Source: Microdochium bolleyi
Taxonomy: Eukaryota; Ascomycota; Sordariomycetes; Xylariales; Microdochiaceae
NCBI GenBank assembly: GCA_001566295.1
Contig: KQ964246.1
Span: 2,232,001 to 2,296,000 of the forward strand
DNA: 64,000 nucleotides
Reading direction: 5' to 3'
A program made the translations under genes and the position numbers. Positions 1-11,042 of the stretch are shown here, in pieces. A model generated the notes under the pieces. The model saw nothing but the letters and a program-made list of their open reading frames with translations, had not been told where the DNA came from and made no database searches. Numbering within the stretch: position 1 is the first letter of the stretch; the number at the start of each line of letters is the position of its first letter.

Positions 1-678
1 CTTGTTCTTGACATCCTTCATGGCACGGCCCGAGTAGCGCACTACGCTGTGGATGGTGAAGGCCGGCAGTCCCATACTGGCAATGCTCTGGAAGATAGCG
101 CGCTGGACCATGACGGTTCTGTAGTCTTCAAGAGGCGGAACAACGCCTGGTTTCGCGTTCGAACTGCTCGGATCAAGGAGACCAGTCACTTTCTGCGCCT
201 TTTCAGACAGCACCAACTGCGGGTTCAGTACCCTCTGGTTCTGCCAGTACGCCTTGTAACCCTCGTAACTGACGTCTCCCAGGATGTATGCCCACGATAT
301 ACCGTAGGCGCTGCGGACCAGCCAGGGGTGCGCTACAGGTCGGAAGGACTCTCCAATATCGCTGGTGTAGGCGACATAGCGGTGGGCAGATAGCATGATC
401 GTGCGTAGCCGGTTCGTGTAGGCGGCATAGCGGACATTAGACTCGGTGCTATCGGGAACGTAGCCGTCTACGAGTTCGTCGTAGAAGCTGTCTTCGCGGT
501 CGGCCTTGTCAACGATGCTCTGCATGCCCTTGGGTAGGTTTCGCCGGGCAGGCAGAGCCTTCGGGTCGTAATCTGTCGCATCCTTCTTTGGGTCGACAGG
601 AGTCGTCGGTGCTGCCGGCACCGATGTCGATGCATCCTTCTTGTCCTTTTCGGACGATCCCTTACCCCACCAGGACAT
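1..678 (-). CDS. Mitochondrial fission process protein 1 (MTP18/MTFP1 family), 3' part beyond window
   Basis: The reading frame is open from ATG at 678-676 to the left edge, 226 codons without an intron, so the C-terminus lies outside the window. The product starts MSWWGKGSSEKDKKD and has a polar N-terminal segment. A conserved core follows, with VRYAAYTNRL, HRYVAYTSDIGESFRP and the segment around YGISWAYILGDVSYEGYKAY, matching MTP18 proteins as I know them. Family members are small inner mitochondrial membrane proteins that influence organelle fission. The last visible residues (SIASMGLPAFTIHSVVRYSG) belong to the predicted membrane segment near the C-terminus. It is divergent from the ATP synthase subunit K gene, with 568 bp between start codons. 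The family call is confident; the fission role is inferred from animal relatives. Confidence 0.85.
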   Translation of the reverse strand, partial: MSWWGKGSSEKDKKDASTSVPAAPTTPVDPKKDATDYDPKALPARRNLPKGMQSIVDKADREDSFYDELVDGYVPDSTESNVRYAAYTNRLRTIMLSAHRYVAYTSDIGESFRPVAHPWLVRSAYGISWAYILGDVSYEGYKAYWQNQRVLNPQLVLSEKAQKVTGLLDPSSSNAKPGVVPPLEDYRTVMVQRAIFQSIASMGLPAFTIHSVVRYSGRAMKDVKNK

Positions 679-1246
679 ATTGTAGGCTGAAAGGGTGGAA
701 AGAGTCTTCGATGTTGTATTTTGGTACGCTTGTAGAATTGGCGAGGCTCGCGAATAGAGCTGTGCCTTGGATTCAGCACGTCCTCAAGGCGGGCGTTGTG
801 TGAGCGGAAGAGCCGGCAGTGTACAGTGGTGTGGTTGTTGGAGGCCTAGCATCTTCTTCAGTGACGTACCTAATGCAAGCTTGCCCAGGTGCGACAGCGC
901 GGAGTTTCCCCAAGCTCCAACTTCAAGAACTCCCGAATGCTGTCCGGACAGTTCCGGCTAGGCGGCTTAAGCAGTTAAAGGCCCTTGATGCATGGGGCTG
1001 TATTCTATGCAGAAAACAGGTACATGCAACTTGAGGGGCTTGTGCTCCGTCACAACGGTCGGTGGATCCGAGGCTGGCCAATCGTGGAGTCACGGCACCA
1101 ATCGGGAATTCTCAGTTCGGGACGACGGGCGAGCTTTCAATTGAGGCACTATTTCGACCCTCCGTGATCTCGATATATCCCATCCACGACAACTACATCG
1201 CCCTTCTCACCAGCCCGACCGAGCCGCCCAGCCAAACACCGCCAAC
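679..1246. promoter_or_regulatory. Shared divergent promoter region of the MTP18-like and ATP synthase K genes
   Basis: This 568 bp stretch separates two start codons that face away from each other. I see no gene in it. The segment before the right-hand ATG is pyrimidine-rich and ends in CGCCAAC before ATG. Both flanking products belong to the inner mitochondrial membrane, so common control is plausible, but it is inferred from arrangement only. Confidence 0.5.
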
Positions 1247-1676
1247 ATGGTTCAGATGTACACTATCGCCGGACGCCAGATTGGCTCCCACTACGTTCGT
1301 CGCCCCCTCTCTGCCAGCAATCTGCGCAGCCGAACCACAATCGGATCTCAGGATTGTCCCGCATGATCACGGTTGCGCGTACCTACGATCGATAATCGAA
1401 CAAGGACTGACGTGCCTCTTCGTACAGCTTGCCATGGGTGTCCTTGGCGCTCTCTTTGGTGGCACAACCTTGGCCTTCTCCGGTGGCTCCAAGAAGCCCC
1501 TCGCTCAGCAGACTCCCCCGATCAACGCCTCGAGCTCCGACGAGACCGACTTCATCCAGTACGCAAATCCCAGGATGATCCAGTCGACACGGTGCGATCT
1601 GTAGCCATTACTAACTAATCAAAACAGGAAGTTCCTTGCCCAGGCCGATGAGGACGCGAAGAAGAACAAGCAGTAG
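1247..1676 (+). CDS. ATP19: Mitochondrial ATP synthase subunit K (Atp19-like)
   Basis: Three exons encode 75 residues: 1247-1294, 1428-1558 and 1628-1676. Intron 1 (133 nt) starts GTTCGT and ends CGTACAG. Intron 2 (69 nt) starts GTACGC, has a perfect TACTAAC branch site and ends AACAG. The product begins MVQMYTIAGRQIGSHY and continues LAMGVLGALFGG, a single membrane helix, then a polar tail ending DEDAKKNKQ. This is the layout of the fungal F1Fo-ATP synthase subunit k, a small inner-membrane protein associated with the ATP synthase dimer. The start has context CGCCAACATGG. Exons are very short, so the gene would be missed by ORF-based annotation. It is followed by 387 bp and then the 3' end of the convergent HET gene. 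Confidence 0.85.
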
Positions 1677-2063
1677 ATCTGGAGCACTACGAGGAGATTG
1701 GCGCCGCTGTAATATACCAGGACGGCGAGCGAAAAATGTACAATTAGACCTGTCGCCGATCGTACAACCAACACGGGCGGCTGCGACGTTCAACATATAT
1801 CATCGAATTGAGGACCCTTGAATGATCGGTGCATTTTTTTGACAAAACGGGGTTATCCTTCTGTCAGATCAGGATATTGGCACAACACCCTATTTAGGCA
1901 TTTCAGTTCGAATCATGCGGTATGCTGGACTCGACGTGTAAATGGTGTTATGCTGGAGCTGAATGTGGGCAAGCCGTGATCCGGCGCTGTGATGATGCTA
2001 TGGGAGTGGGTACCCTTTTCGGATGTAACAACACTGCTCGCCATTGCTAGAAGCTCTTTCAGG
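1677..2063. other. Intergenic, convergent 3' ends
   Basis: This is 387 bp between the stops of the ATP19-like gene and the HET gene. It must hold both 3' untranslated regions. I see no gene in it. Confidence 0.5.
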
Positions 2064-4262
2064 TCAAATCATATTTATTGTCGATGGTTCAACATCCCCA
2101 TACAATTGTGACCAGACTGGTGCCCAAGGCTCCCACCTAAAGCATCGAACCAGGACTCCGACCCTTCTGTAAGTCATGTCCCTGTCATCGCCGCATCTCC
2201 GTAGCATTATTGTCTGCCATGCTTTGCTTTGCTCCTCCACGGCGTAGCATGGGAACCCCGCGAAGAACAGCTCAGACTTTCCATCTGCGACGACATCCTC
2301 ATGCGAATCGAAGACCCAGAATGGATTACTTGGCTCTGCCCATCCGGTGTGGCTTGTTAGCTCTTCGGCCGACTGATGATGATCATCATCCCATGCTCTA
2401 CGTAAAGCTTGTCAGACCAGCCCAGATTACGCAGATAATGTTAAAGAGACTTACTGCGGAACGACGTGATCCTCGGCTGACAACACTTCAATATCGTCAG
2501 CAACGGCTTCGGTCTCCTTTGCTCTGCACAGCTCCTTGAACTTGACGACCGACACGACCGGTACTTTCAGTGTGATGAAGCCCTCTTCCACTCGGCCAAA
2601 CGGATTCTTTCCCAAGGAGATTGCTTGGCACTCGAGGACAAGGCCATCGTCGTATACCAGTTGAACATTATCGAACATCACGCCGCCGTTGACAGAAGCC
2701 CAAGACCAAGATGGCGCCCGGCAGTTCTTGGGTCTTGGGGGAAAGGGCTTGTCGTCTCCTAGCTCAACACCGCTCCAGAAGAGGGCACGAGGCAGGAAAC
2801 CCTCCCACAGACCGGCGAGGTATCTGCCGCATGAGCTCCGCTGGAAGGTTGCTGCTACTCCACTAAATGCAGGAAGCCTGTCTGTATGCTGTGTTAGTCT
2901 CAGGGAAGTGTACTGCTGGACCAGCTTCTCCCAAAACCCCGCCAGACCCTCCTCGCTTGTTATTTCGTTTGCCGTGAGCTCTCTCCAACTTTGGAGAATC
3001 GTCTGATCCTCCTGGTTTCCATTCCAGGGATCGCCGCACTCGCACCGTATTTCATTGCTGCACTTCAGAATCGTCTCCCAGTCTAGAATCGTGAGGACAC
3101 GAGGAGCTAACCAGTACTCCTGGTAGCACCAGCCCCTGCGTTGCAGATGAATCAAAGACTCGTCTTTTAAATACTCTTCACTCGACCAGACAGGATGCTC
3201 CAGGGGCTCACGCGCAAGGATTGGCATGGTCCCGAAATCCGGGATCTCCATGGTGTCGACTATCAAGGGTTCTGGTCGTTGCAGGAGGAGCTCGTCGAGA
3301 GGACTCTGCGAGGACCCTGCTGCCAGTACCACGAAGCTCTGAGCAAAGATCTGGCCCATCTGGGCTGATTCGACTTCCCAGTCCAGCTTTGAGTCTTGGA
3401 TAATACAGAGGCTGTCAATCCAAAGGTAGTGGAGTCCCAGTTTCAGCGTGATCTGTATGATATCTCGAAACAGAGGTGGCAGGGACGTCGTGGGGATGCC
3501 GCGTTGGTGAACATCGATGTTGGACGTCGTGGTTCTGATGAAGTTTGCACCGCCCCAGCAGTAACTCAAAGCAACGTATGGTCCAACTACGTCAATGGCG
3601 GCGCTATCCACGAGGACTGGACCATGTGCTGACTTCAGGTCCAGCAGCCGGGTCGGCATATATTGTGATCGTGGAGTGAGATCATTGAAATTCCCATGCT
3701 CGAGCATGCTATACTCGAGCTGTTCTCTCCATGATGTCCAGTAAAGTTGCGACTCGAGATCACGTGGAATCATGGACCTCGTCACAACGAACCCCTGGTC
3801 TTCTAACGGATCAGTAAATGGTCTCGAAAGAAAGCGAGAAAAAATAGCATGAGTACCTGTAGGAGAGTACAGCTCGATAGTGTTGCCTATGGTGTTTACC
3901 TTGCCCGAGTTGGTAGTCCCATTCCACTTGAGGAGAGCGAGACTAGGTTCTTCGTCTTCACTCTCGCTGTCAAACAAGAACCAGAAATGCTTGATCTGGG
4001 AGACACTCCTGGTAAATCGTGCGAAAGCGTTCCAGAATACCCTGCAAATCGGACAATTGGATGAACTGTATCGTGCGAGGACGCTTGTCAGAGTGTCGTC
4101 CGAGGATATCTTGAGAGTCGTCCCGCCGATCAGAGCCGGGTCGCAGCGTTCACAGAATCCAGCATCATCCCAGTTTTGGGACGGGGCGAAGTGCTTCCTG
4201 AGAGACTCTAAGTCCCATGCAATTTGCACTTCTTTGATGTCCTCCATCACGAAACCGAGCAC
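2064..4262 (-). CDS. HET-domain protein (heterokaryon incompatibility family), two exons
   Basis: Exon 1 is 4262-2455 and exon 2 is 2397-2064, giving 713 residues. Exon 1 alone would stop at 2453-2451, but that TAA lies inside a perfect donor (CA|GTAAGT). A 57 nt intron follows, with branch CTGAC and acceptor TACGTAG, and the frame then stays open for 110 codons. The added tail contains ELFFAGFPCYA, TYRRVGVLVRC and ends STINMI, which resembles the C-termini of HET proteins. The HET core lies at about residues 228-330: VALSYCWGG, LHYLWIDSLCIIQD, and a late CRAPSWSWASVNGG motif. N-terminal Cys pairs (CERC, CPIC) are also typical. Family members trigger cell death on non-self fusion; the partner of this one is unknown. 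An alternative start is Met6. Confidence 0.85.
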
Positions 4263-4694
4263 GAGGGGAGTCTAAAGGGCAAGCTGGGTTGTTCAACAGT
4301 TCTTTCTTTGTGCTAGGTACTCTCTTGCTAATTGATACAGAACACTTCGCAAGACAGAATCCATGCCGGGGCAACACGCACAAACCCCCATATTGATTGA
4401 CTGAGACGATTCGACAGCGGCTCGAGACCGACGCTGCATAAGTGGAACTTGTCTCCTTGTTGGCGCCTCTTGACCAATGACACACAATGTTAAGCGCCGA
4501 GCATGCTCACGGTTTGGAAACGTGGCATAGTGGTTGAGAGAGCCCGCATGAGATATTTCTACATCTTCTGCTTACAACACATCCGGCCGATCTGCCGTTC
4601 AAGGACATTCATGCTTCATTGTCTTCCAGGGTATATAAATGGGATAGCCGAAACAACGCTAAACGCTATCAGCACAACAGCTGTGCAGAGACTT
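4263..4694. other. Intergenic, HET gene promoter
   Basis: This is 432 bp between the start of the HET gene and the stop of the CUZ1-like gene, both on the minus strand. It holds the HET promoter. I see no gene. A tRNA-like A box at about 4524-4534 has no matching B box at the right distance. Confidence 0.4.
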
Positions 4695-5642
4695 CTATAG
4701 CTCAATCAAGTTCGCTGGTGGACCGATTCCTCTCAAGAGGACGACCGTGTTTCCCGTCTGTAGTCGCTGGCCGAGCTTCTCATTGAATTCGAGCATGGTG
4801 CCTGATTCAACATGGAAGACCCGAAGTCTGTTCTTTTCATCTGCCGATTGGTTGTTGATGTTTTCGACCTGCAACTTTTTCGCAGCCTCATCAAGCATGC
4901 GCCCAACAACCCAGTCTTTCGAAAAGTAGAAGTTACCTTGGGGTATCTTCGCCACGGTTGTCTCGGCCTCCGCTTCGACCCATAGGTATATCCTCTTCTC
5001 CTCTGGCGTTTTGCCATCACCCATAGGACGCAGCTTCAGTTTCGCCAGTCTCTCGCGTGCGGCCTGTGCTGCGGCACGATCTTTGCCCAGACGACCCTTG
5101 GCAGTCTCCTCTTTTTTCTTCTCGTTCCACAAAGACTTTAACTTCGAGAACGTGCTTGCGGTCTGCTCCCGCACGGCCTTCATATCCCTCCCTGGCCGCG
5201 CGCCTATAGGTATTTTGCTCTTGCAGTCGTGATCCTCCTGCAGTCTGTGCTTCAGGCAATAGTCCCGATTGCACCTGTCGCAGTGCACGCCGGTCGAGTT
5301 GGCCGTGCCGATTACGGTCTTGCAGCTGTCGTCACTGCAGGGCTTTATCGACACGGCGTCGCGCATGTGCTTGCCGGCGCCGGCGGAGGGCCTGGCGAGC
5401 TGGGCCTGGCGCTTGCGCTCAGCCCAGGCGCCCTTGTTGTCGCACTTGTGGGCATCCTCGGTGCGGTGGTCGAGGCAGAAGGTCTTCTTGCAGGACTGGC
5501 AGTGGAAGGGGAGGAAGTCGAGCTGGTTGCAGTATTCGAGCTGGCAGTGCTTGCCGATCAGGGTGGCGTCGCTGATCCGGTCCATCTCGACGTAGCTCGT
5601 GTTCGATGCCATGGGGTCGGGGTAGTTCGTGGACCCGGCCAT
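4695..5642 (-). CDS. AN1-type zinc finger protein, CUZ1/ZFAND1 family
   Basis: Intronless frame of 315 residues from the chosen Met (MAGSTNYPDPMASN). The frame is open a further 56 codons upstream (to 5810), but that part is Arg/Ser/Pro-rich without conservation signals. Two AN1 zinc fingers follow: one from CQLEYCN to HKC with CQSCKKTFCLDH, and a second from CSDDSCKTVIG to HDC with CDRCNRDYCLKH. A basic, Ala-rich linker (KKKEETAKGRLGKDRAAAQ) leads to a ubiquitin-like C-terminal domain ending GNTVVLLRGIGPPANLIEL. This order is that of yeast Cuz1 and human ZFAND1, which bring Cdc48/p97 and the proteasome together during arsenite stress. That role is known for the family and not shown here. It is divergent from RAD4, with 653 bp between starts. 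Confidence 0.88.
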   Translation of the reverse strand: MAGSTNYPDPMASNTSYVEMDRISDATLIGKHCQLEYCNQLDFLPFHCQSCKKTFCLDHRTEDAHKCDNKGAWAERKRQAQLARPSAGAGKHMRDAVSIKPCSDDSCKTVIGTANSTGVHCDRCNRDYCLKHRLQEDHDCKSKIPIGARPGRDMKAVREQTASTFSKLKSLWNEKKKEETAKGRLGKDRAAAQAARERLAKLKLRPMGDGKTPEEKRIYLWVEAEAETTVAKIPQGNFYFSKDWVVGRMLDEAAKKLQVENINNQSADEKNRLRVFHVESGTMLEFNEKLGQRLQTGNTVVLLRGIGPPANLIEL

Positions 5643-6295
5643 GGCTGCGACTGCTATTTTAAAGGTGCGGCGGGAGTGGTCTTGGGATTCGCGATGTGGT
5701 TTGTAATGGCGGGCTCGATCCCAAGGCAGCGCAGACGTCGTCAGCCAGGAGGCGCGCGAGGCGGGTGGCGGGCTGAACGAGGCTGCGAGAGAAGGCTCTC
5801 GAAGAGGCAAGCGACGTCGGCGGCCATGCTAAGAAGTCTCCCAGCGCGGGCCTCGTCCGGTCGGGGTCGCTTGGCTGGTGGAGCGCGCAAGCGGGAGGTT
5901 GCCTCGCGGGGATGCCGACTTAGCCATGACGGCTTGGCCTGCTGACATATCCAGCAGCCGCCAGAGAGGACCGGACCAGCGCAGTGCTAGCCTCCATCGG
6001 GCATGGCGGAGGGCGGTTGGGGCGCCGGAGGACTGGAACACCCTGAAGCGGTGCTGCCAGGCACCGCTATGATGGATGGGTCACATGCTTTGGCGTCTGG
6101 CTTTCGCGTCGCGCCCACGGACGAGTCTGAATCATTGCGTCATTGAAGCCAGTCGTCTGTGGCTTTTTCTCTCTGTTTGCGCAAGACACCTATCGCCCTT
6201 TGTCGGGCATGTGACAGCACGTGTCGGAGCAAACAAACGCCTCTCCCATGCCGCCCGTGAACATGTAGCACCATCAGCGGACAACCACCACCATC
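5643..6295. promoter_or_regulatory. Divergent promoter region of the CUZ1-like and RAD4 genes
   Basis: This is 653 bp between two divergent start codons. Reading frames in it are overlapping, GC-rich and unlike any protein I recognise. No convincing TATA box is visible. Both neighbours act with ubiquitin/proteasome machinery in stress responses, but joint regulation is inference. Confidence 0.45.
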
Positions 6296-9200
6296 ATGCC
6301 GCCATACGTGCCCCACAAGCGGGTGCGAACGCCGTCACCAGCAGCCTCCTCCAGGACAACAAAGGCGGCAAAGGCATCAGCCCGCAAGACCACCGTCTTT
6401 GAAGACCTGGAGTCTGCTGCCAAGGCGCGCTCCGCAGAAAAGACCCGTTCTGCGATACAGCGGATGCAAGACGACGACAGTGACGGCAGCTCCCTATCAT
6501 CACTTTCTGACGTCGACTTCGAGGATGTGCCCGCACCAAAGCGCCAAAAGGTGACCTCGGGTGGGCACAAGCGAAGGCAGGCCACTGTCCCAGCCTCGGA
6601 TGAAGGCAGCGAAGAAGATGACGATGACGAAGACGTCGAGTTCGAAGATGTGCCGGATCATGTCCAGGCTTCTGATAAGCTTGGGGACGGGGAGATCGAG
6701 ATAGATCTATACTCCGGCCCGCAGATCCCTCTAGCAAGCGAGCTTGGAAAGAAGGGCCTCACCAAGAAGGAGAAGGCTATGCGCCAGAGGACTCACAACA
6801 TGCACGTGCAGACACTCATGTGGCACAATGCACTTCGCAACTCTTGGCTGTGCGATCAGGAGGTGCAGGCCATGCTCATCTCACATCTCCCGCCTCGTCT
6901 GTGGGACGAAATCGACCGCTGGAGAAGAGCTAGTGGCCTGGAAGTGCCGGAAGAAGTGCCCAAAAACCCAAGGCAGAAAGTCAAGGGCAAAGGCCATGCA
7001 CCGTCCAAGGCTCAGCAGAAACGACGAGACTGGAGTGAAGCAGCAGACAGGCTCGAGCGTGGAAGACCGGATCTGAGCCATGGAGACCCTGTTCACAGGC
7101 TCATGACCGCCTTGCGCACGTGGTGGAAGCAAAAATTCACAATCACGACACCGGGCCTCAGGAAATGGGGCTACATGAATGCCAGGAGGGCCGCGAAGCT
7201 GTCTGCAAGTCTGGAACAGCCTGATCAGTACGATCCCGAGCTTCACGGGGAACGGATACGGGACCTCGAAGAATTCCGAAAACTCGCGCAAGGATGTCAC
7301 GGCAGTCGGGATGTCGGCTCACAGTTGTTTACTGCACTTTTTCGTGGTCTGGGAATCGACACGCGCATGGTCGCGAATCTTCAGCCACTTGGGTTCGGAT
7401 GGTCCAAGTTTGAAGAAGCCGACGACGAACAGGCGCAACCAGATGTTGCAACGAACGGCAAGAGTACCAAGGGGCCCGCTTCCAAACCGAGTAAGAAGAA
7501 GCCGGTCAGGCCAACAAGTCGACGTGTGAAGAAAACAGAAGGGGATGACACTCTTGCGATAGATCTCAATGACTCCGATGAGTTCGTCGAACCGCTCTCT
7601 GACGCCAGCGAAGACGAATCAATAGTCGATGTGACGGAACTGTTCCGCCCAAAGCCGCCAAAAACAAAGCTGTATGATAAGGACCTGGAGTTTCCCTTGT
7701 ATTGGTCAGAGGTTCTTTCTCCTATCACGCAGAAGTATATCCCTGTCGACCCAATCGTCAAGTCTTTGGTTGGCACCAGTCGCGAGCTCGTAGAGTCTCT
7801 CGAGCCTCGAGGCGGGAAAGCCGACAAGGCGAAGCAAGGCATGTCATACTGCATAGCTCATTCTCAGGACGGCACTGCAAAGGATGTGACCGTTCGTTAC
7901 CTCAAAGGACAGCTGTTCCCTGGCAAGACCAAGGGCATGAGGATGCAGAGGGAGAAGATCCCCGTCTACAACAAGCACGGCAAGGTCAAGCGGTACGAGT
8001 ACCACGACTACTTCAAGGCAATCATGCGAGGTTATGTCAGGGGTGGTGCGAAACATCCCGTTACCGAGGTGGATGAGGCGGAAGAAAGTACTGATCTCAA
8101 GCCTGCTGAGCCTGAGAAGAAGGAAGTGAAAGAGGGCGAGGAGACGCTCCAGTACTACAAGAGCTCCAAAGAGTACGTGCTCGCGCGGCATCTCAAGCGA
8201 GAAGAAGCTCTCCTCCCCGGCACGGTTCCTGTCAGAAAGTTTCGCAACAAGGGCAAAGGCGGAAAGCTGGAAGCCGAGGAAGATGTCTTCCTCCGCAAAG
8301 ACATCGTGCCTGTAAAGAGTGCAGAAACATGGCACAAGCAAGGCCGTGCGCCCATGCCAGGTGCGGAACCGCTGAAGCATGCGCCATATCGAGTCGCCAC
8401 CACGAATCGACGGAGAGAGCTCGCCGAGGCCGAGGCAGCAGCTGGACATAAGATTCTGCAGCCGTTGTACGGCTACGACCAGACGGACTGGATCATCCCT
8501 GATCCCATCAAGGATGGTGTCATTCCCAAGAATGACTATGGCAACATAGATATGTTTGCTGAGCACATGTGTCCAGAAGGTATGTTACGAACTATCTGCA
8601 TGAGAGGTCATCCACGCTAACCACAATACAGGTGCCGTCCACATACCATACCGAGGTGTAGTCCGCGTGTGCAAGCGCATGGGCATCGACTTCGCGGAAG
8701 CAGTGGTCGGTTTCGAGTTCGGCAACCGGATGGCCGTGCCGGTCATCCAGGGAGTTGTCGTTGCGGAAGAGCACCACGATACAGTCATCGAGGAGCTCGA
8801 AAAGGACGAGGCCGAACGTGCCCGAAAGGAGGATGAGAAGAAGCGCAAGCTGGTGCTCACAACCTGGCGGAAGCTCCTCCTCGGCCTACGCGTGGCGGAC
8901 CGCATTCGCGAAGACTATGCACATCTAGAGGAAGACGAAGGCGCAGGCGGAGGAGCCCACCACGACAAAGACTGGCATGCTCAGATGCAGGAGGCGGAAG
9001 ACGAGATGCGCTTCAGAGATGAGAACATGGCAGGAGGCTTCCTGCCAGAGGGTTTCAACGTTGAAGAGCCTCTGAAGAAGGCGCCCCCACCGCCGCCGAA
9101 CCAGCCGACGAAGAGCAACTACTTTGCCAATAGCCAGGGGGACGATGAGAACGAAGCAGACCCTTTCGAGGTCGACCACGGGGAGATTCACGATCAGGAA

Positions 9201-9509
9201 GAGGGCGGTGGGTTCGTGCCTTTCGACAACTACGGCGTTAACCAGAATGATGGCGGCGGTGGCTTCATCCCCGAGGATGACGAAGACATGAAAGACGCGC
9301 AGCCAAAGCCCGAAAATGAAGCGCTGGTGGCCAGTGGCAAACCGGCCACTCGATCTTTGAAGAAGGCCGCACCAAAAGCCAAAGCCAAGCCGAAGCAGAA
9401 GCAGACCTCGAGACGCCGCAGCCGCCGGACGAAGATCGAGGATACAGAGGATGAGGATACTGAGGAAGAAGACGACGACGACGAGTTCCTGCTTGATGAT
9501 AGTGAATGA
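6296..9509 (+). CDS. RAD4: DNA damage recognition protein Rad4/XPC
   Basis: Two exons, 6296-8579 and 8632-9509, are joined over a 52 nt intron (GTATGT, branch GCTAAC, acceptor TACAG), giving 1053 residues. The N-terminus is acidic and disordered. A transglutaminase-like fold follows at roughly 160-390, including HRLMTALRTWWKQKF and GSQLFTALFRGLGIDTRMVANLQP. Beta-hairpin domains lie around 560-800: YKSSKEYVLARHLKREEALLPG, then LQPLYGYDQTDWIIPDP, then the third hairpin domain, split by the intron and continuing AVHIPYRGVVRVCKRMGIDFAEAVVGFEF. The C-terminus is acidic (EDTEDEDTEEEDDDDEF). Rad4 binds helix-distorting lesions and opens DNA for nucleotide excision repair, working with Rad23. The start has good context (ACCATCATGCCG). 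Confidence 0.93.
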
Positions 9510-9875
9510 TATCGGCAGTTTCATTTGTCGCTGTACATAACCAGTGGCCAGGAAAGTCATCCTCGGACCATTCTATACGTGTCACTTGCAAAGAGAATCC
9601 GTTTTTAGGCATTGCCTAAGGGATCTGTTTTGTCTCCATCTCAACGTCTTCAACTTGCGCAAACATATTCCTCTGCATTTGTTGGACAGCGCTGTCCAAT
9701 GTATCACAATGCATGCAGATTGTGTAATCCGCGGGGTTGAGCAAATGGCGCACGAGTACATGATGTCATGCCCACGAAACTGCTTCCTATATATATCTTC
9801 GAAGCTGCGTTCCGTTTTAATCATTGCGAGTCGCACTTTAATCCTCAACGATAATTCAATGGTCTATCAGCCAAC
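9510..9875. other. Intergenic with TATA box for the aldo-keto reductase
   Basis: This is 366 bp between the RAD4 stop and the next start. It contains TATATATAT at 9789-9797, about 80 bp before the ATG at 9876, a plausible TATA box. Nothing else is recognised. Confidence 0.45.
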
Positions 9876-11042
9876 ATGAAGATCAATCATATCTTATCCG
9901 CAGTCATTGGCCTCACTACAACCGTGTCAGCCACTGGGCCCAGGCCTGAGGTTGTGAGCCACTTGGATGGGTTGAAGGATATTCCCTCTTTCGGGCTAGG
10001 GACTTGGCTATCTGCGAAAGACAAAGTATGCAATGATATCTCAGAACTTGCGTTGGCTCTCTAATAATCCCATAATCCCTTGGTACATCGCTGACAAAAG
10101 TCAATCTTTGGCAGGTTGCAGATGCCGTCAAGTACGCTTTGAAGCATGGATACAACCACATTGACGCGGCCCTGATATACGGTAGGACATCGTTCTCTCA
10201 AGTTAACCATTAGTCACCAGCAACCTAACATCTTTATCCTTATAGGCAACGAGAAACAAGTCGGCAAAGGCATTGCCGCGGCCAAGGTCCACCGCAAGGA
10301 CATCTGGGTCACCAGCAAGCTCTGGAACGCCGACCACCGGCGCGAGAAGGTCCACTCGGCGATCCGCGAGACCATCGCAGACCTCGGCGTCGAGTACCTC
10401 GACCTGTACCTGATGCACTGGCCCGTCGCGTTCGTGCCGGGCAAGGGCACCAGGCTGGTCCGCCGGACGGGCATCCTCACGACCTGGCGCGCGATGGAGG
10501 ACGCCGTGAGGCAGAACCTGACGCGGCACATTGGCATCTCGAACTTTGCCCGGGCCGATGTCGAGGAGCTGCTGCGGGAGGCGGAGATCAGGCTGTACGC
10601 GCACGAGTTCGAGACGCACCCGTACCTCCAGCAGCAGGAATTTGTGGATTACCATCGTCGGGCTGGGATCAAGGTGATTGCATACTCGCCGCTGGCGAAC
10701 ACGAACCCGACGTATGACGGGCACAAGCCCGTCGGGCCGATCCTTGAGGACCTTTTCTGGGAGAATCTCGCAAAAGAGAAGGGTTGCAGTGTCCCCCAGG
10801 CCGTGCTGGCGTGGGGTTTACAGAGAGGCACGGTGGTGATCCCCAAGAGTGTGCACGCCACGTACATCAAGGAGAACCTTGGTGCTCTGGATGTCGATTT
10901 CAGCGAGGGGGAGATGGCGCAAATTGGGGCCACAGACAAGAAGACGAGGTTCAACGACCCGGGCAAGGAATGGGGTCTGGAGCTATTCGCTGATCTTGAT
11001 GATCCCACGAGACTTTGGGACGATGAGCTGAATGAGCTCTGA
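9876..11042 (+). CDS. Aldo-keto reductase with predicted N-terminal signal peptide
   Basis: Three exons, 9876-10025, 10115-10181 and 10246-11042, encode 337 residues. Introns are 89 nt (GTATGC, branch GCTGAC, TTGGCAG) and 64 nt (GTAGGA, CTTATAG). The catalytic tetrad is visible: Asp and Tyr in HIDAALIYGNE, Lys in WVTSKLW, His in YLMHWPV. Later motifs are HIGISNF and a cofactor segment VVIPKSVHATYIKENL. The family reduces aldehydes and sugars with NADPH. Unusually, the product begins MKINHILSAVIGLTTTVSA, which looks like a cleavable signal peptide, while most relatives are cytosolic. It ends DDELNEL, close to an ER-retention tetrapeptide but with Leu in the first position. No in-frame internal Met offers a cytosolic start before the barrel. 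The substrate is not predictable. Confidence 0.85.

Noticed and set aside
3796..3857. Possible intron within HET exon 1 (GTACTC to GACCAG on the minus strand)
   Set aside because: Its length of 62 nt would break the frame, which is open straight through and consistent with the downstream HET motifs.
4515..4610. tRNA-like A box TGGCATAGTGG at about 4524
   Set aside because: The nearest B-box-like sequence (GTTCAAGGAC) is too far away and weak, and no cloverleaf can be drawn.
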